Shown piece after piece: positions 1-12,676 of a stretch of DNA of 64,000 bases. The stretch is from Gonapodya prolifera JEL478 (lineage: Eukaryota; Monoblepharomycota; Monoblepharidomycetes; Monoblepharidales; Gonapodyaceae), in contig KQ965765.1 of assembly GCA_001574975.1 (NCBI GenBank), positions 1,899 to 65,898 of the forward strand. Reading direction: 5' to 3'. Below the pieces are notes generated by a model that searched no databases, was not told the DNA's origin, and saw nothing but the letters and a program-made list of their open reading frames with translations. The stretch's first letter is position 1; every line of letters begins with the position of its first letter. Both the position numbers and the translations under genes were made by a program.

Positions 1-4
1 CTTT

Positions 5-205
5 GGTACAACACTTGCTGCTGTGCACTAAGTTCTCATTCCTGAAAATACCCACCACATCACATTTGAATTGCCCACCACACCGCCAATACATCTCCAA
101 TCCATGATTTTGGAATTTTCTCACACTCTCCTATATCAGGGTTATGTGTTGGTAGCACACTTGGAGCTGGGCATGAAGTTCTCATTCCCGAAAATCCCCC
201 ACCCT
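5..205. repeat. Imperfect direct repeat, two copies about 145 bp apart
   Basis: A stretch of about 50 bp near position 5 (starting GGTACAACACTTGCTGCTG) recurs near position 151 (starting GGTAGCACACTTGGAGCTG). Both copies run into the shared core AAGTTCTCATTCC followed by a C-rich tail. The copies differ at several positions, so the duplication is not recent. No coding frame spans them. The left copy begins at the window edge, so more units could lie outside. Confidence 0.55.
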
Positions 206-224
206 CACCCCACGACCTATTGCA

Positions 225-236
225 CCCTAACCCTAA
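225..236. repeat. Two-unit telomere-like motif (CCCTAA)2
   Basis: Positions 225-236 read CCCTAACCCTAA, two perfect units of the TTAGGG-type telomere repeat on the complementary strand. A single further AACCCTAACC lies at about 1921. Two units can occur by chance, so this is at most a weak interstitial telomere trace in a gene-poor stretch. Confidence 0.3.
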
Positions 237-823
237 ATGTATTCGAGCAACTATTTGATGTTCAATTCAAGTAACATATTATTTGATTTGAAGAAAAAGT
301 TTTAGTATTCAAGTTTGAAGGACCAAATAAAATAGTGTCAGAACTTGTTCTGTATTTGGTTCGTCATGGCATGAATTCCAAGCATGCCCACCTGTTAAAG
401 ATGGGAGTTCATGCCTATGTTCTTCTTGGCCAGCTGAATCAGACAAATTTCTGAACTCCTGCATGCGTCTTCCAGCTGAAACCTCCTCACATGTGGAATG
501 TTTGAAGTGCAGTCATTGATGCACATAAGTTTTGCATATCATTTCTTTCTCATAAACCTCTGTCACAATCCCAACCACAGGGCAACCAGAATCAGCACTG
601 CTTTATCTGGCACTGAGTGTCTGTTGCAAGGAATTACAACCAATATGACCTCATTGGGTAACAATCTAAAAGCTCTTTTCCATGATGGTTCCAATCTCTG
701 GATCTCACTTGAAGTTGTTAACAGGCAAGAAGAGGCCCCCACGCAATCCTGAATGCCCCCTCCCCCCTTCTGAGGAACCAGTAATACAGCTGCCCTGGCC
801 AGTTGATGCTCCTCTCAACACAT

Positions 824-1051
824 GTCTGGATAGCTCAGTGGTAGCGATCTGAATCCTGGTATGCAACACTTTTGCAATCACTGTTCACCACTCCTTGTGC
901 AATGTTTGAAGATACATTGTGATGTTGAGAACAAGCACTTGGTATCAGTGGTGATGTGGACTGGGATTGAACCTGCGAATGTGTGTTCCTGATGCCATCA
1001 CTTTCACGGCACCCTAGTGCTGATTACACCACAACAACTTAGCCCCACACC
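824..1051. repeat. Pair of tRNA-like arms, SINE-like
   Basis: On the plus strand TAGCTCAGTGG (831-841) is a perfect match to the internal RNA polymerase III A box, with a poor B box about 50 bp downstream. On the minus strand, from 1051 to 953, a second tRNA-like unit has 7-nt ends GGTGTGG and CCACATC that pair (one G-T), a B-box match GGTTCAATCCC at about 962-972, and ACCA directly after the 3' strand. At 99 nt with a weak T stem it is unlikely to be a working tRNA. The encoded CCA suggests descent from a mature tRNA, as in tRNA-derived SINEs. The two units face each other across about 55 bp. Confidence 0.5.
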
Positions 1052-3298
1052 CAACACTGCCTTTGGTGACTCTGTTGGAAGGTCAAAAGATACTACTCTG
1101 CTTCCTCATGGCTCCAAGTCCATACAAGAATGGTTGGGTCAGTTCCAAAACCCATATTTTCCTTGACAGAAGGAGCATTGTGACCAGATGTGTCTTCCCT
1201 TTGGTGAAACTTATCGCTCCTTTCACACTCCAAAATTTCTTTGGGCCTCTCATTCCATGCAACTGAATCTAGAAGTGCGTTTATTTGAACACTGCTGGGA
1301 ACACACAAAAGCTGTTAGCAGTAAGCATTGATCAGCCCACATGTAGAAGCTATGAAGACTCTTGCCAGGACCATAGAAAAGGTATTAACAGGATGTTGTG
1401 TAATTCTACTCAGATGTAATTGGTCTTGGTCACAGGTCCAGACTGTGCTTAATTCGTGATTTCTCATTACCACCACTGGACCATGGGACAGACAACCTCA
1501 TATACCTACCTTTCTTGCAGTGGATCACTTTGGGTGCCTGGGGAAGTACTTCTTCATTGATCTTGCTTCATGGGACCCTTGCATGTTTCTGTTGAACTTT
1601 ATTTATTGATGCACTTCCAGCAATCAAGTAACCATGCCCAGTACCCCTTGGACATCTATACTGCGAAGACAAGACAGATTCAAGCATGTACAACATGGGT
1701 CTTTGTGTAGTGACGAACTGGGTAGTTGGCAGGACATTGTTTTGTGGCATTCACATTGATGATTCTTGGAAGGCAGACAGACAACAACTCCGGACAAATT
1801 ACCTCCTTTGCCAAATAATTGGTTGAACGATCATTCTTGTGGCACAGGTCTTCCACTTTCTGCGTTCAAAACCGCAGTACTTGCCAAAAAGCTGCGCTGT
1901 CAGCATTACCTTTGTCATTCAACCCTAACCCGGCATCTTCCTGACTATTGCTATTGTGTTAACTCCAACGCAGGCCAGTGCAGCATAAGCATCTCCGTTG
2001 GAGGGAATAAATATGGGATCCACGCTCTATCCTTCAACTCGCAGGTTGGCTGCTGAGAACAACAAAAATACTTTGCCTAATACTTGCAAAACCATAGCCA
2101 GACGGGAATTTTCCTTCGTCTCCTGTTGCACGTGCAGGGCGAGTGGCTGAGTGCTAACTCCATTATTGACAGGCAGAACTTCAAGAGAGACGCTTGTGCA
2201 CGGGCAGCTGCCTGCGAAATAACACTCACTTGGAAAATTGTCTCCCACTGCAAACTTACTTGACTTTCTCTTGGGTCTAACAGTTGTCGCAAGTGCAGGG
2301 AATTTATTGGGCGGGCGACCCCAATTGTTAGTGTGGGCGAACTGTGGACTCTTGGGCTCTGCATCAACTCTCTTGCACTCTTCGCCCAAAATGCCACTTG
2401 GCCAAAGCGGCGCTGTCGGAGTTTACAAAAACGTCTGTCGCGTTGTTATATCGCCATCACCCGAAAGTCTATTCTAAACACGTAGAATGTCTTTATCGTC
2501 CATACGTCTCAGTGATGTGAATACAGTCGTGTCAGTGAAGAAGTTGAAGTTGGTGTTGAGTGGAAGTTGGCCTTTGACCCCTACCACCCAACACAAGAAA
2601 AGCAGTCGCTCAGTGGACAGAGGAACCTGGAACTCTCATGTAAGACATCTCTATATTGTTCTACGCAAACCATTCCCGGCTGACACCAGCGACCGCCTTC
2701 TCTCGCTTCTTGGCTACTGTTCATGCAACCATTTGTCATCCCACAGAAGAAACCGCAGGTGAGGGCTCAAACTTCTCGTAACATAGAAAAGGAAGAAAAT
2801 CAGCACCGGATTCTGAAGTCACTGGTGGAGGGACGCCAAATAGCGGCATCATAGAGTGGCGAACATCCGTTACCATAGCGAACATCTGGGTGGAGCACAC
2901 GGACCATCACTCTTTCTCGTGCACACAGATTACTATATCCGAAGGATTTCTGTGTCTTGGCACCAACGGCCGCTGGTTTCGTCTCGGTCTGACCATTCGT
3001 TTTGTTTCCACACCCAAAACACTCAAATATCTTCGAATCAACGCGCGGAACTCTCCTATCGTCGCCATTTTCGGGAATATTATATAACAGACATCGTCTG
3101 AGTGCTACAGGTGCGTCCTTTGACGTTGTCTTTTTGCGAACACCTTCCGCGTCGCATGTTGACCCTTCATGTCTCGGCTTCTGATGCATCGTTCTCCCAG
3201 GGCGGTTCAAGTGACCAAATTTCGGCAGCGCTGCGCTTTTGGTGGGGTTTCAGTGGCAGGAGTCTGCCAGAGACTCTCCAAACCGTTCAGCAAAGTTG
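1052..3298. other. Gene-poor stretch with no supported gene
   Basis: Only short frames occur here, none with a recognisable domain or a consistent exon chain. Two overlapping minus-strand frames at about 2027-2397 and a plus frame at 2487-2762 have no known motif and compete with each other. The last 300 bp lie just upstream of the Rco1-like start and probably contain its promoter and leader; no TATA box could be assigned with confidence. Confidence 0.4.
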
Positions 3299-6200
3299 AT
3301 GATGTCTGCATCTACCCTTGGCAACGGCACAACAGTTGAAGAAGTTGAGGCACTCGTCACCTCAATCCCTCTTCCTTTGAGTTCGCCCAGCAGAATGGAT
3401 GACATAGAAACCCATGGAACGTTTCACCAATCACATGTTGAAAAATCGTCGCGAACACCAGAGAGCACCAGGTCCCATACACCGAGTCATCTTTCCGAAA
3501 ATTTTGAAGACTCGTCCGAAAATATCGCGGAGCAGCGCCTTGAACCACCCGTAAGCGTTGACGGTCAGGAAGATATCCTCGCCCATCTTCAGCACGATTC
3601 CGGTCTCGCCAAATCCGAAATCGCTGCCATCGGTTCCGATAGACCGCTCAATGTTGAGCTACATCTTCGCCGAAGCATTTCTCCAGACCCGCGAGAGCGA
3701 CGCTCGTCAGAAGCAGACAGTCGCGCGAGTTCCCCATTGACGCCTCTGAGCAACCTTGGCGATTATACAGATTCCAGTTTCTTTTACTCTGTCCTCCCTA
3801 CGTATGCCTCAAAGGACTCTGATCAGAGTATTCAACGTCCTTCGCAATCTTTCGAACCACAAGGATCAGCGGAATCCGCCGCTACGACAAAGCGGAAGCC
3901 AAACCGCTCCAGTCGGCACCGAGGAGCGTCTGAGCGGGAACTCGCGCAATTGATGAAGCTTGACTTGAAAGGCGGACATCCAGCTGCTGGTCTTGTGAGC
4001 TCGTCCCTCCCGAACAGTGGACGTAGGGTGACCAGAAATGCCGTGAATGCTTCGGCTACTCCACCTTCGGACAATTCTATCGCTTCAGGTGTCGATGCAG
4101 GTCCTTTGGCAGATCGCCCAAAGCGTCGCAAACCCTCCCTTACAATATCAACTTCGACAAACCCCTCCGTACCTGAAGTGGAATCGTCAAAAGGCGCGCC
4201 AAAGTGAGCTTTCTATGTTAAGAACTGTCCTTGCGGTATTTATATTAATCATATACACTCGTCTCAGTCTCGTATTCCCTAGGAAACTCATCATTAAACC
4301 TCCCTCCAATCCAAATTTACATCGTGCACCGGATGGGGTGTCCGCAAAACCCGTTTCAAATGTAGGACGGGACCGGGCAAGCGACAACGTGCCAGAAGAA
4401 GAGGCACGACATTCTGGGCATTCCAATAGTTACCAAACTGTGATGACGGAGAACGCATCCCACATGCAAAAGGCGCGGAAACGGAAGGAGCTGCTGTCTG
4501 ATCGATCATCTACGTTCCCGAAACGACCTCGAGTTTCTGAAGTGTCAGCTTCAGGCGACGATTCTGACGCTCCTAAGGACATGGACAGTGTCGACGAGAC
4601 CACATCCGTGGACACAGACAGGTTTGGTCGGTCCGGTCCGGGGACCTCGTCCGCGGGTCCAGTCATTTCAGATTGGTCTGTTCCGGATCTTGGAGCACAA
4701 GAGTTTGCACTGCCCCATGATATTCTGGCCAAAGTGGATCCGGCATTTGTGGTCAATGGGAACAAAGACTCTTCTTACGGAAGACCCCCAATTGCGCCGG
4801 CCTCGAAAACAGGAGAAAAACGTTCGCATAAAAAGCATGTGCCTCCGAGAGGTTCTGGTATTTCGGAAAGAGAATTCCAATCTCTCGGTGTCTTTCCGGG
4901 AGCTGCAACTTCAGGGAGATCAACAACCAATGTCTATTTACCCCCTGGATTGGAGAATCCCTTCAAACGAAACCCGACCTCGTCTCTGTCTTTCAAAACT
5001 GAAGCCGAGATTGCGATCGACATGGATACAATACGGAGTCACCTGAAAGAAGTAGAGTCCTCGGACGAACGTGAATTCAATGACCGGTATGTCGTGATTT
5101 TGCAAGACGGTGGGCGGTGCTTTTATCGTACTTAATGGATTGTCGGGAACAGAACCTTTGGCAGAAATGTACGGCGGCCAATTCGAAGACACACGTTTCG
5201 TTCATCTAGCCATGACCGCCACGGCCATTTTAGCGACTTGGACGACGATACGAAGGTGAGTGCAACTGATTTTTGTCTTGTTCGTACATTCAAATTATGC
5301 GTTGAAACACTTTCAGACGGCTCTGAATGTGGACTACTGTCAGTCTTGTCGCGGTACAGATGGAACTCTCCTTCTGTGTGACTCATGCCCGGCCTCGTTT
5401 CATATGATATGCTGCGACCCACCACTGACACTGGAACCGACTGGTACGTGGGACTGTCGAAGCTGTACTATTCGAAAGGTTTGCATGTGTACAATTGATT
5501 CCTCAGAAGCGGTAGTGCCTCACGGGATGCGTGGTTTTTCTTAATACAGCGCGGGCGTCTATCGCCACGTCGAGGTCTCCTAGGCCCCCTGCTTGATGAA
5601 ATGGAAGGCATTAATCCTCAGTCATACGAGTTACCACAATATGTTCGTCGTGTATTCCGCGACGTCGTCCGACTGCCTTCCAACGGTCAGTACACCGATC
5701 TTCAAGAGTACGACGTCACAAAAATGGAGTAGGTTAATCGGTGACGAATGTCGACGTTGCACTAATCTGAGCTTCCAACTCTTCTTCTCCGAACTTTTAG
5801 AATCGGGAGTAAGGCACTCAAAGCGAATCGGGGATCTATAAAGTCGCTGTGTTATCATTGCGCTGAAAGCAGCTTGAAAGTGGGTGTTTTAAGTTTCAGG
5901 TCCTAAAATGGTTGGCACAATCAAGTATCTGGCAATGTAGGGCCAACTCATCCAATGTGACTTCTGCCATCTCTGGTGGCATCTCCACTGTGTTGATCCA
6001 CCATTAACGAGCATTCCGAACAACGGAGTCATATGGCTCGATGCAGCAGATTCGTCAGCCGTTGTCAGAGAGGCAGGGATTCGTCTTGGTGGCAGCAGCA
6101 ATGACGTTGACTCTGGGGAGCTCACTGATAGTGGGAGCTCTCCTGCTTATGGTGACGTGGTTGGATTGCGAAAGAAATGGATGTGTCCCTGTCATTCTCA

Positions 6201-7019
6201 GCACGTCCAACAAAAACGACGTCACACTGTACGCGGAGACAAGATCATCACCGCAAATGATCGTCCTTCAAAGGAGCGCTGGAATGATGGTAACGTTGAC
6301 ATCATCAACACGGAGCCTGAGTGGGCGTACGGCAGCGAAGGTGTCAGGAAGAGATCCATCGACAAAGATCTGTGGTCTCTGGGAGACTGTACAGAGTTCA
6401 CCATCGACAACGTTCGCTATCGCGTGCCAGAACGCAGAGTGAAGCTTGAGTTTTTCGGCAAAGCCCTCTCAATGAGGTGAGCACAATTAGGTGTCTTGGA
6501 TCTAGTACGGTACTATCAATGCCATATCCCGAATAGCGATGGTGGGGCTATAAATCTCGGTGTTGAGGAGGATCCGCTTGCGCGATTCTCGGACAGTACA
6601 CCAACACCATATTACACCCGAATCGAGGAATTGTATCCTCCTTCTGACCGTATATTGGAATCAACGCCCTTGGTCGACTCTTCCAACGTGTCTCCTTTTC
6701 GGGAAGAGGACGACGTTGAAGTTGTGAGTTCACTCCGTGGCTTATCTTTTTATCCAGAATGGTAGTAATGCGGTTTCTCTTGGAATTTCAGTGGCTCACT
6801 GGGCTCGCTGCGTTTCAAGCTGACATCGCCCGGCATTTAAGGAAACGACGCCTCAATGCAGCTCCACGGAAAATGGAATTTGATCAATTGGTGCAGACTG
6901 CACAGGTTCGTTCTCGTTCTGAAAGTTTCAAGGATGTGTCGATTCATATTGTTAAAATCTGTTCCCTGAAATTGTAGAGTGAACTTGAACGCGAGTCTCA
7001 CGCAAAGACCGATGAATAA
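3299..7019 (+). CDS. rco1: Double-PHD-finger protein, Rco1/PHF12-like (Rpd3S-type deacetylase complex)
   Basis: Rco1/PHF12 proteins are chromatin subunits of the Rpd3S/Sin3 histone deacetylase complex. The first exons (3299-4207, about 4300-5090) encode a long Ser-rich, polar N-terminus. PHD finger 1 (about 5330-5480) shows CQSC, CDSC, FHMICC and WDCRSC. PHD finger 2 is spread over three exons (about 5840-6230) with LCYHC, IQCDFC, WWHLHCVDPP and WMCPCH. After it comes RYRVPERRVKLEFFGKA (about 6417-6470), typical of the Rco1/PHF12 region beyond the second PHD. The last exon ends in TAA at 7017-7019. The start is the first of two adjacent ATGs at 3299. Two PHDs in this order plus the PERR.KLEF block separate it from single-PHD proteins such as Cti6. 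Its 3' end faces that of the next gene about 400 bp away. Confidence 0.82.
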
Positions 7020-7420
7020 CCACTTGGAATACCAACCTACACCACTGCATTCACCGGAGTAATATCCTCCCCTCCATTGACTTTACACTGGCCATTTTAC
7101 CCCCATTGCATCAGGCGTCATAATGCAAATAGATGTACTCTATCATTACCAATATCACAGACGGATGTGTCGCAGCATATAAATCTTATAAGTAATTACC
7201 GCCGAAATGGCAATGTTTTATAATAACGCGCAGTGTCACAAGTGACCATCAACAACATCAAGGCTTCAAAACCCGACGCATCGATAGAAGGAAAGGCCTG
7301 CCTTTCTTTATCATCACCGGTAACCGGGCTTTGGTCGAGCAGGAGACGGCAGTTCGTTGAGATCCTGGGCACAAAGACGTTGAAAAACACCGGCCGTCCG
7401 GCCGACAGGAAGCACGTCGC

Positions 7421-10214
7421 CTAACTCACAACAATACCAGGAGCAACTCTGCCTCGGCGTTCCAGCAGGCCTGCCCATCCAGCAACCATGAATTTAGCGG
7501 AATCCACGGACGGGGCAACATATGGGTCATTCGGTCCAGTTGGTCGACCTAAAACAACCGCCGCAGTTATAGACTGGCCCAGTCATCGCAGAAACAGCAG
7601 TCTACCCACCATTCCCACCACGCAGCGTCGACAAATGTTGATATGGCAGTGGCGTTCCATCACTGGACCTGGAGCGAGAGTGTTCTTGTGGCGGGGGTTC
7701 CAAACGAGAAGAGGAGCTATCTGAAAGTTTTGTGGTGGACTTATGACGTGTTAGGCTTGGGACACTGGACGCTTTCGAATCCGAACGAGATAATCGTCCG
7801 TTGATGCCTGAAATTGAATCGGATCTTCTAAACGCGCTGGGAGGTGGTTCAGTGGATCCTCGACCAGACGATTCTTTGTCACGTCCGAAGCCTAGTCCAC
7901 GGAAACGTCGAGCTAGGGATGTTTGAAGTACGCTTCGTTGAGAGTGTGTCGAATTTGTACAGGGGACGTTATTCCAACAGATCAACATAACAACTGAAAC
8001 ATTTGCTCACCTGAAAACAGATGTGCCAGCACATGGATGTGCAGCTTTCCACTCATCAAGCGCAAGCTCGGACTCTCTGGAGTCTAAATATTAGGGAGAA
8101 GCAAGTCTTGAGGACGAACATTAAAAACCAGATAAGATTAGCAACCCACTACTCCAACGCAAGAACGCTTCTGTCGCCTCCCACAGCACCACAAAGACTT
8201 CTCCAAAGTCTTGTACCCAGCGTGGTCTTCCAACTTCGTCCACATCGATGCCACGACCGCGTCCCTCACGCGCAAGTTCCGTCTCCTTTGCGCAGGCAAG
8301 CAGACTTCCCAGCCACGTGTGCAGGTGGTACCGTACCCACGCGTCAGAGCCAATGTACATGGGATTGGCTTGAGTGGCTTGACGGGGCGGCGACTTTTCG
8401 ACGACGTTTACAATATCTGCCGGGTCGGGATGAAGGATGATCTTCAATATCCTGCACGACAATGGATGTGGCCACGGAACGACAAACCTCCGATGTATCG
8501 TCTATCTGATGGAGTCAGAGCAATTGCAACCTCGAGGTCCTGTGAGAGAACCTCGATTCTGCAAGCGTCGACCTTTGTCACAGTGAGAGGGAAAACAGCT
8601 ACCGTTGAGAGGGCAGCATACCGCGCTTCAAAGCAAACTCACGTCAATGATGACCTCGGCTCCTGCTCGCTTTTCCACAACTCGACTCGTTGTCCCAAGA
8701 ACGAAACTCAGCGTTTCTGGGTGAGCAACTTTGGGAAGGATTTGAATGGGTGTGAATGGTTGTAGAATGTGGCCCGTAGTGAACAGAGGCAGCTGGGAGT
8801 AACAGGATATACTTCGAGGTCAAAATGGACGGTCTGGGATAGCACGGAAGGCGGTCTGACTCACCGGAACGCGGGGTGCGGTACCGAGTTCTTCTCTCTT
8901 TGGTTGGGGAGTCTGAGCTCGGTTATCGCGGGGAAGGTAGTTGTAAGGTTGAACAAACGATCCTCGAGCACCGTTGGTATTCATGTACGAGTTGGGTGGC
9001 TGATATCCCGGTCCGAATGATCCGTCCATCATATCGCTTTCGTCATCTGGTATAGTATTTGCGAGAGATCCGAACAAGCCTGCAGAAGTTCGGTGCTATA
9101 GGTGTGAGCGACTCAAACAGAGAGGGCAGTACTACAATCGAACCTCACCTGGAACCGTTGAGATCAACGCGTAAATGTCCTCGCACGTTTGTTCCGTGTT
9201 TCCGTTCCTGGAAATGAACACAACTTTGCGCTGGAGAAGTAGAATTTTCAGGAGTGTCAAGGTGTGCTGTTTATATCGCCGAACCAAATCGACGAGATGA
9301 ACACCTGAGAGTCGAGAATGAAGTATGATGTGCGAAGATCTTTGACAAAATACATCGGGAAACAGCGGACATACCCGTGAGGTCATCATCCTCCATGGCG
9401 TGTGCCCCTCTCTTGTGAAGCCCAGAATCCAAACTCATAGACGCTCCACGGTAAAGATCCCGAAGAATCGGTCCATACTCGTCCGGCGAGCTCGCGGCGA
9501 GAGCTCTGGCTGCTATGCGTAGGCGAGCGCTCACAGCCCCGAACCCAGGGGAGCGAAGGAGGAGGACGACGGCCTTGATGTTGAAACTGCTCGGTGCTCC
9601 GGTGTACTGACTTTCCGCGGTGGCCTTTGGGTCGGTTTTGCATTCGATGAGACAGAAGTTGCACATCACCAGACATTGTCACTTACTGCGGCTTCACTGT
9701 GGAAGACACAAGAGATGGCGAACGTTCTTCGCTGGTGGTACCCAAAGTCATACCACTGCTGCACAGGATTGCTTTGTCCCGACCGACTCCGACTTCTGCC
9801 TTCACTCATACGGTCGTACCCCGAGGTAGAAAGCTGGCGATCCGTAGAGCCGAAGTTGCCCTCGCTGGGAAAGCAGTCCTTCTCCAGAACGGGAGGCAAA
9901 TGGAATCCCACAAGCTGGTCGTCTCTGCCCCTCAACCCATCGGGGATTGCAAAGTGCGGCAGTTCGCTCCAGGAAGGTGGAAGGATGGGACGTTCAGCTT
10001 CTTGGAAAGAAACGGGAGAGAGGTGGTTCCCTCGTCGATTGTGGTGTGTGGGAGGCAGGTTTGGGTCCTCCACGACGGGGAGGGAAGGAAAAGCATACTC
10101 CACAACCGAGCCGAGTCTAGGATGTATCCCGACGACCAAAACTAGCGACGGGGGGGTCAATTCTTGCGATGGAATTGTGTCCGACCCAACTAGGCAGCTC
10201 ACCATGGAGAACAC
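7421..10214 (-). CDS. AVL9: AVL9-like DENN-superfamily transport protein
   Basis: Avl9 proteins act in late secretory and endosomal membrane traffic and carry DENN modules. Reading on the minus strand, the N-terminal exon (10214-9666) has LVLVVGIHPRLGSVVEY, then LPHFAIPDGLRG and FHLPPV, matching the Avl9 N-terminus. The next exons carry the DENN core with LVRRYKQHTLTLLKILLLQR near 9300-9240 and a short motif ending in STVPGEV. A conserved C-terminal block (about 8370-8140) has DAWVRYHLHTWL and FGEVFVVLWEATEAF. A Ser/Arg-rich tail (7990-7600) follows, and the last exon appears to stop at 7421. The ATG at 10214 fits the usual Avl9 start closely. Several intron borders in the tail are approximate. 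Confidence 0.8.
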
Positions 10215-10991
10215 TCGAGCTCACTCCTTGCGCCATTTCAACTTGTTGTACTCCAGTGATAGCGACAGCAGACTGCAAGCCGTTCTTCTAACCCTGTCTC
10301 GTTTCCACTTCAAGCTCACGTCGGCCTCACCTCGCCCGATCGACCACGCGAATGTCCACAAAACGATTCTCTGCTGCGCTGATGGGATCGCGCTTCTTCT
10401 CGTGATGTCTGTCACCTGTGCTTCCTTTCCGATGCGGATCCCCCACGATGTCGATTTTTTGGTTGAATAAAGCCAAAGTCCTGAGGGATTTGCGAGGCCG
10501 CACTCACTGCTCCCCGCCCCGACGCCGCGGGAAACTTTCCCACTATTGCAAAGGGGCAAAATTAAGAGCTCATTTCCCGTTATCTGGCGTTCCAGGCATC
10601 AGAGACCTACCCCCGCCAGCTTCTCAGGTGCTTTCCTAACCCGATGTCCCAAAAGGTAACAAATTTTTGATTTGTCGGTTTCCTCAATCCCCCCTTCTTG
10701 GCACTCTCGGCATTTGGTACGAACTGCATCGATATCAGTTTATATATTTTGCTTCGCAGTGAAAACGATTGATGGTCGCGGACCGTTCTATGGAACACAA
10801 CCCCATTCCGATACCATATTGTTTGACACATACGATGCGATCAGCGGCATGTTATTCGAGACACTTCTGACAAGCATTGAACAAAATCTCCAAATATATT
10901 TCACAGTGCAAGAAGAGTATGGCATATTTACAGAATTTGGAATATCAACTCGTGCAGCGTACACCAAGATCGGGGCCTCGTGTCTCGCGTC
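10215..10991. other. Intergenic stretch between AVL9 and the PRELI gene
   Basis: About 780 bp upstream of the AVL9 start and downstream of the PRELI-family stop. Overlapping short frames on both strands lack recognisable domains. It probably holds the AVL9 promoter and the PRELI 3' untranslated region. No repeat or RNA gene was seen. Confidence 0.4.
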
Positions 10992-12207
10992 TCAGGCAGC
11001 ATTCTTCGCAAACTTGACCACGGTCCACACAGCCATGCCGACAACAGCAGCCAGAGCACCGACACCTCCGACCACAACCGCCGAACCGGCAGTGGCGAGG
11101 GCAGGCGATCCTGAGAGACCAACGGGGTGGGTTCCGTTCCCCATAGTCACGGCGGCGATTTTCTTGGTTCGGTCGAGGAACGTGTCGGTGACGGAGAGCG
11201 TGCGGGAGAGGAGGGGTTCTTTTGCGTTTTGGAGAGTGGATGGGGCAGGCCCCGCAATTTGGGAGAGGACGTGGAGCAGGCCACGGCGGGACTGGTGGTC
11301 GTATGTGGAGGGCGTTGGGTGGCAAGAGCGAACCGGTCAGAGTGGTGACCCTTGGCAGCGAATTTGAACGTGAAGATGAGGCACCCACCTTGGCAGTGTT
11401 CGACTCGAACCGCGAGACACCAAAGCTCTCAATCCGGTTGCGCAGCCAATGTGCGCCGACGCCCGAGCCTGCCGCCGAGGTGAAGACTGCCTCCGTTTCG
11501 ACGACAGTGGAGNACGTCGGTAATTGTAGATTGTTGGATGGGACTTGTGCGATGGTATTCAATGCCAGTGACCGGAACACTTGTGCTTCCTGATTGGTGT
11601 TCAGTGGTAACGGGTTATAATGCGAAGGTAGAAGTTTGACTGAGAAAACACACCTCAACCTGCATCGTCTTTGTGTGGGTCAAGTTGAAGGTTCGTGTAC
11701 GCATCTCCTTCGCCTTTGGGTCCACACTGGAGAGCTCGATGATGTGTGTTTCGAGGGCGTAGGGGAAGACCTTTAGAGGTGATGGGGAACAATGAGGTTT
11801 GGACCTGGAATAACTGCTTTCTTTGCTCTGGGAAGCACCCACCGACTTGGCCCATTTTGGAAGACTGTTGGTCTTCAGGAACAACCGCACGGTATGAAGA
11901 ACTCCTAGAGGCAGGACGTCATAGTTGCAGTCGAGGAAGAACTATGTTGATCCAAAACGCAGAACGACAACCCACCCGTCTTCTCATCCACCCATCGGTC
12001 CACGACATCCGAAGCAAGAACGTGCGATGCGAACGGGTTGGGATACTTTTGGAACACGGCGCGGGTGATGTTCTCCCAAGAGTACCTGGTGGTTTCGGTA
12101 CGGGGTGGGTCCGATTCCTTTTCTATCAGCTTCCACGCTCGAGCAAGACTTGGTACGGAAAAGAGAGCTCACTCGAATGTGAATGTATCCGTGTAGGTTC
12201 TCCCCAT
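10992..12207 (-). CDS. PRELI/MSF1 (Ups-type) lipid-transfer protein with C-terminal membrane helix
   Basis: PRELI/Ups proteins move phospholipids such as phosphatidic acid between mitochondrial membranes. The start at 12207 gives MGRTYTDTFTFE, and after an intron YSWENITRAVFQKYPNP, the classic PRELI N-terminus (aromatic, W, then KYPNP). Further blocks are LHTVRLFLKTNSLPKWAK, then VDPKAKEMRTRTFNLT, then WLRNRIESFGVSRFESN, which match the C-terminal helix of the domain. After it come a linker and a hydrophobic segment (about 11100-11000) of small residues ending VGMAVWTVVKFAKNAA before the TGA at 10992-10994. Most PRELI proteins known to me end soon after the domain, so this C-terminal anchor is unusual. 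One ambiguous base (N) lies near 11513 in the coding region. Confidence 0.82.
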
Positions 12208-12676
12208 TCCTACTGCTCAGCTGAGTGGATCGAGGGTGGGTCGGAGAGTAAAGTGGCAAGGACGCGGGAGTGGCAGCCGGGAGAGTTCGAGGACTAAGAT
12301 GGTGTGAGCAGGTGGATGATGTGGCCACAAATTGATTGGTCAACGGGTTTGGTGTTGACGATGGTGGGAGTGAAAAATGACTGAAGCTCTGTGCCACAAA
12401 CGTATAAACTTCTTCCTCCGTTTACTTGTCACACTCGAAATGTAACTTATCTTCTTCAGCTTCATCATTTATTTGTTGCTCAAAGGTTCTCCAACTGCCT
12501 GAAGCGAAGTGGGAAGGTGATGCATCATGGTCCACCCCACGATCAAAGCGAAGTCATAAGTCATCGTTGCATTTGTGTCAAAGTTGGAGACATGCCTCTC
12601 ACTTCGGATGACGTGTGTCTGGATTTGCAAGCTACACCAACGAGCTCCTATGCAACAAGCCGACTCATCGCTCTAG

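Noticed and set aside
953-1051. Functional tRNA gene
   Set aside because: 99 nt, poor T stem and an off-consensus A box; encoded CCA also argues for a retroposed copy.
10672-11367. Long plus-strand open frame of 231 codons
   Set aside because: It runs opposite the PRELI gene, whose domain motifs are clear on the minus strand; the plus frame has no domain.
11746-12297. Plus-strand frame over the PRELI N-terminus
   Set aside because: Shadow of the minus-strand exons, which carry the KYPNP motif and good splice sites.
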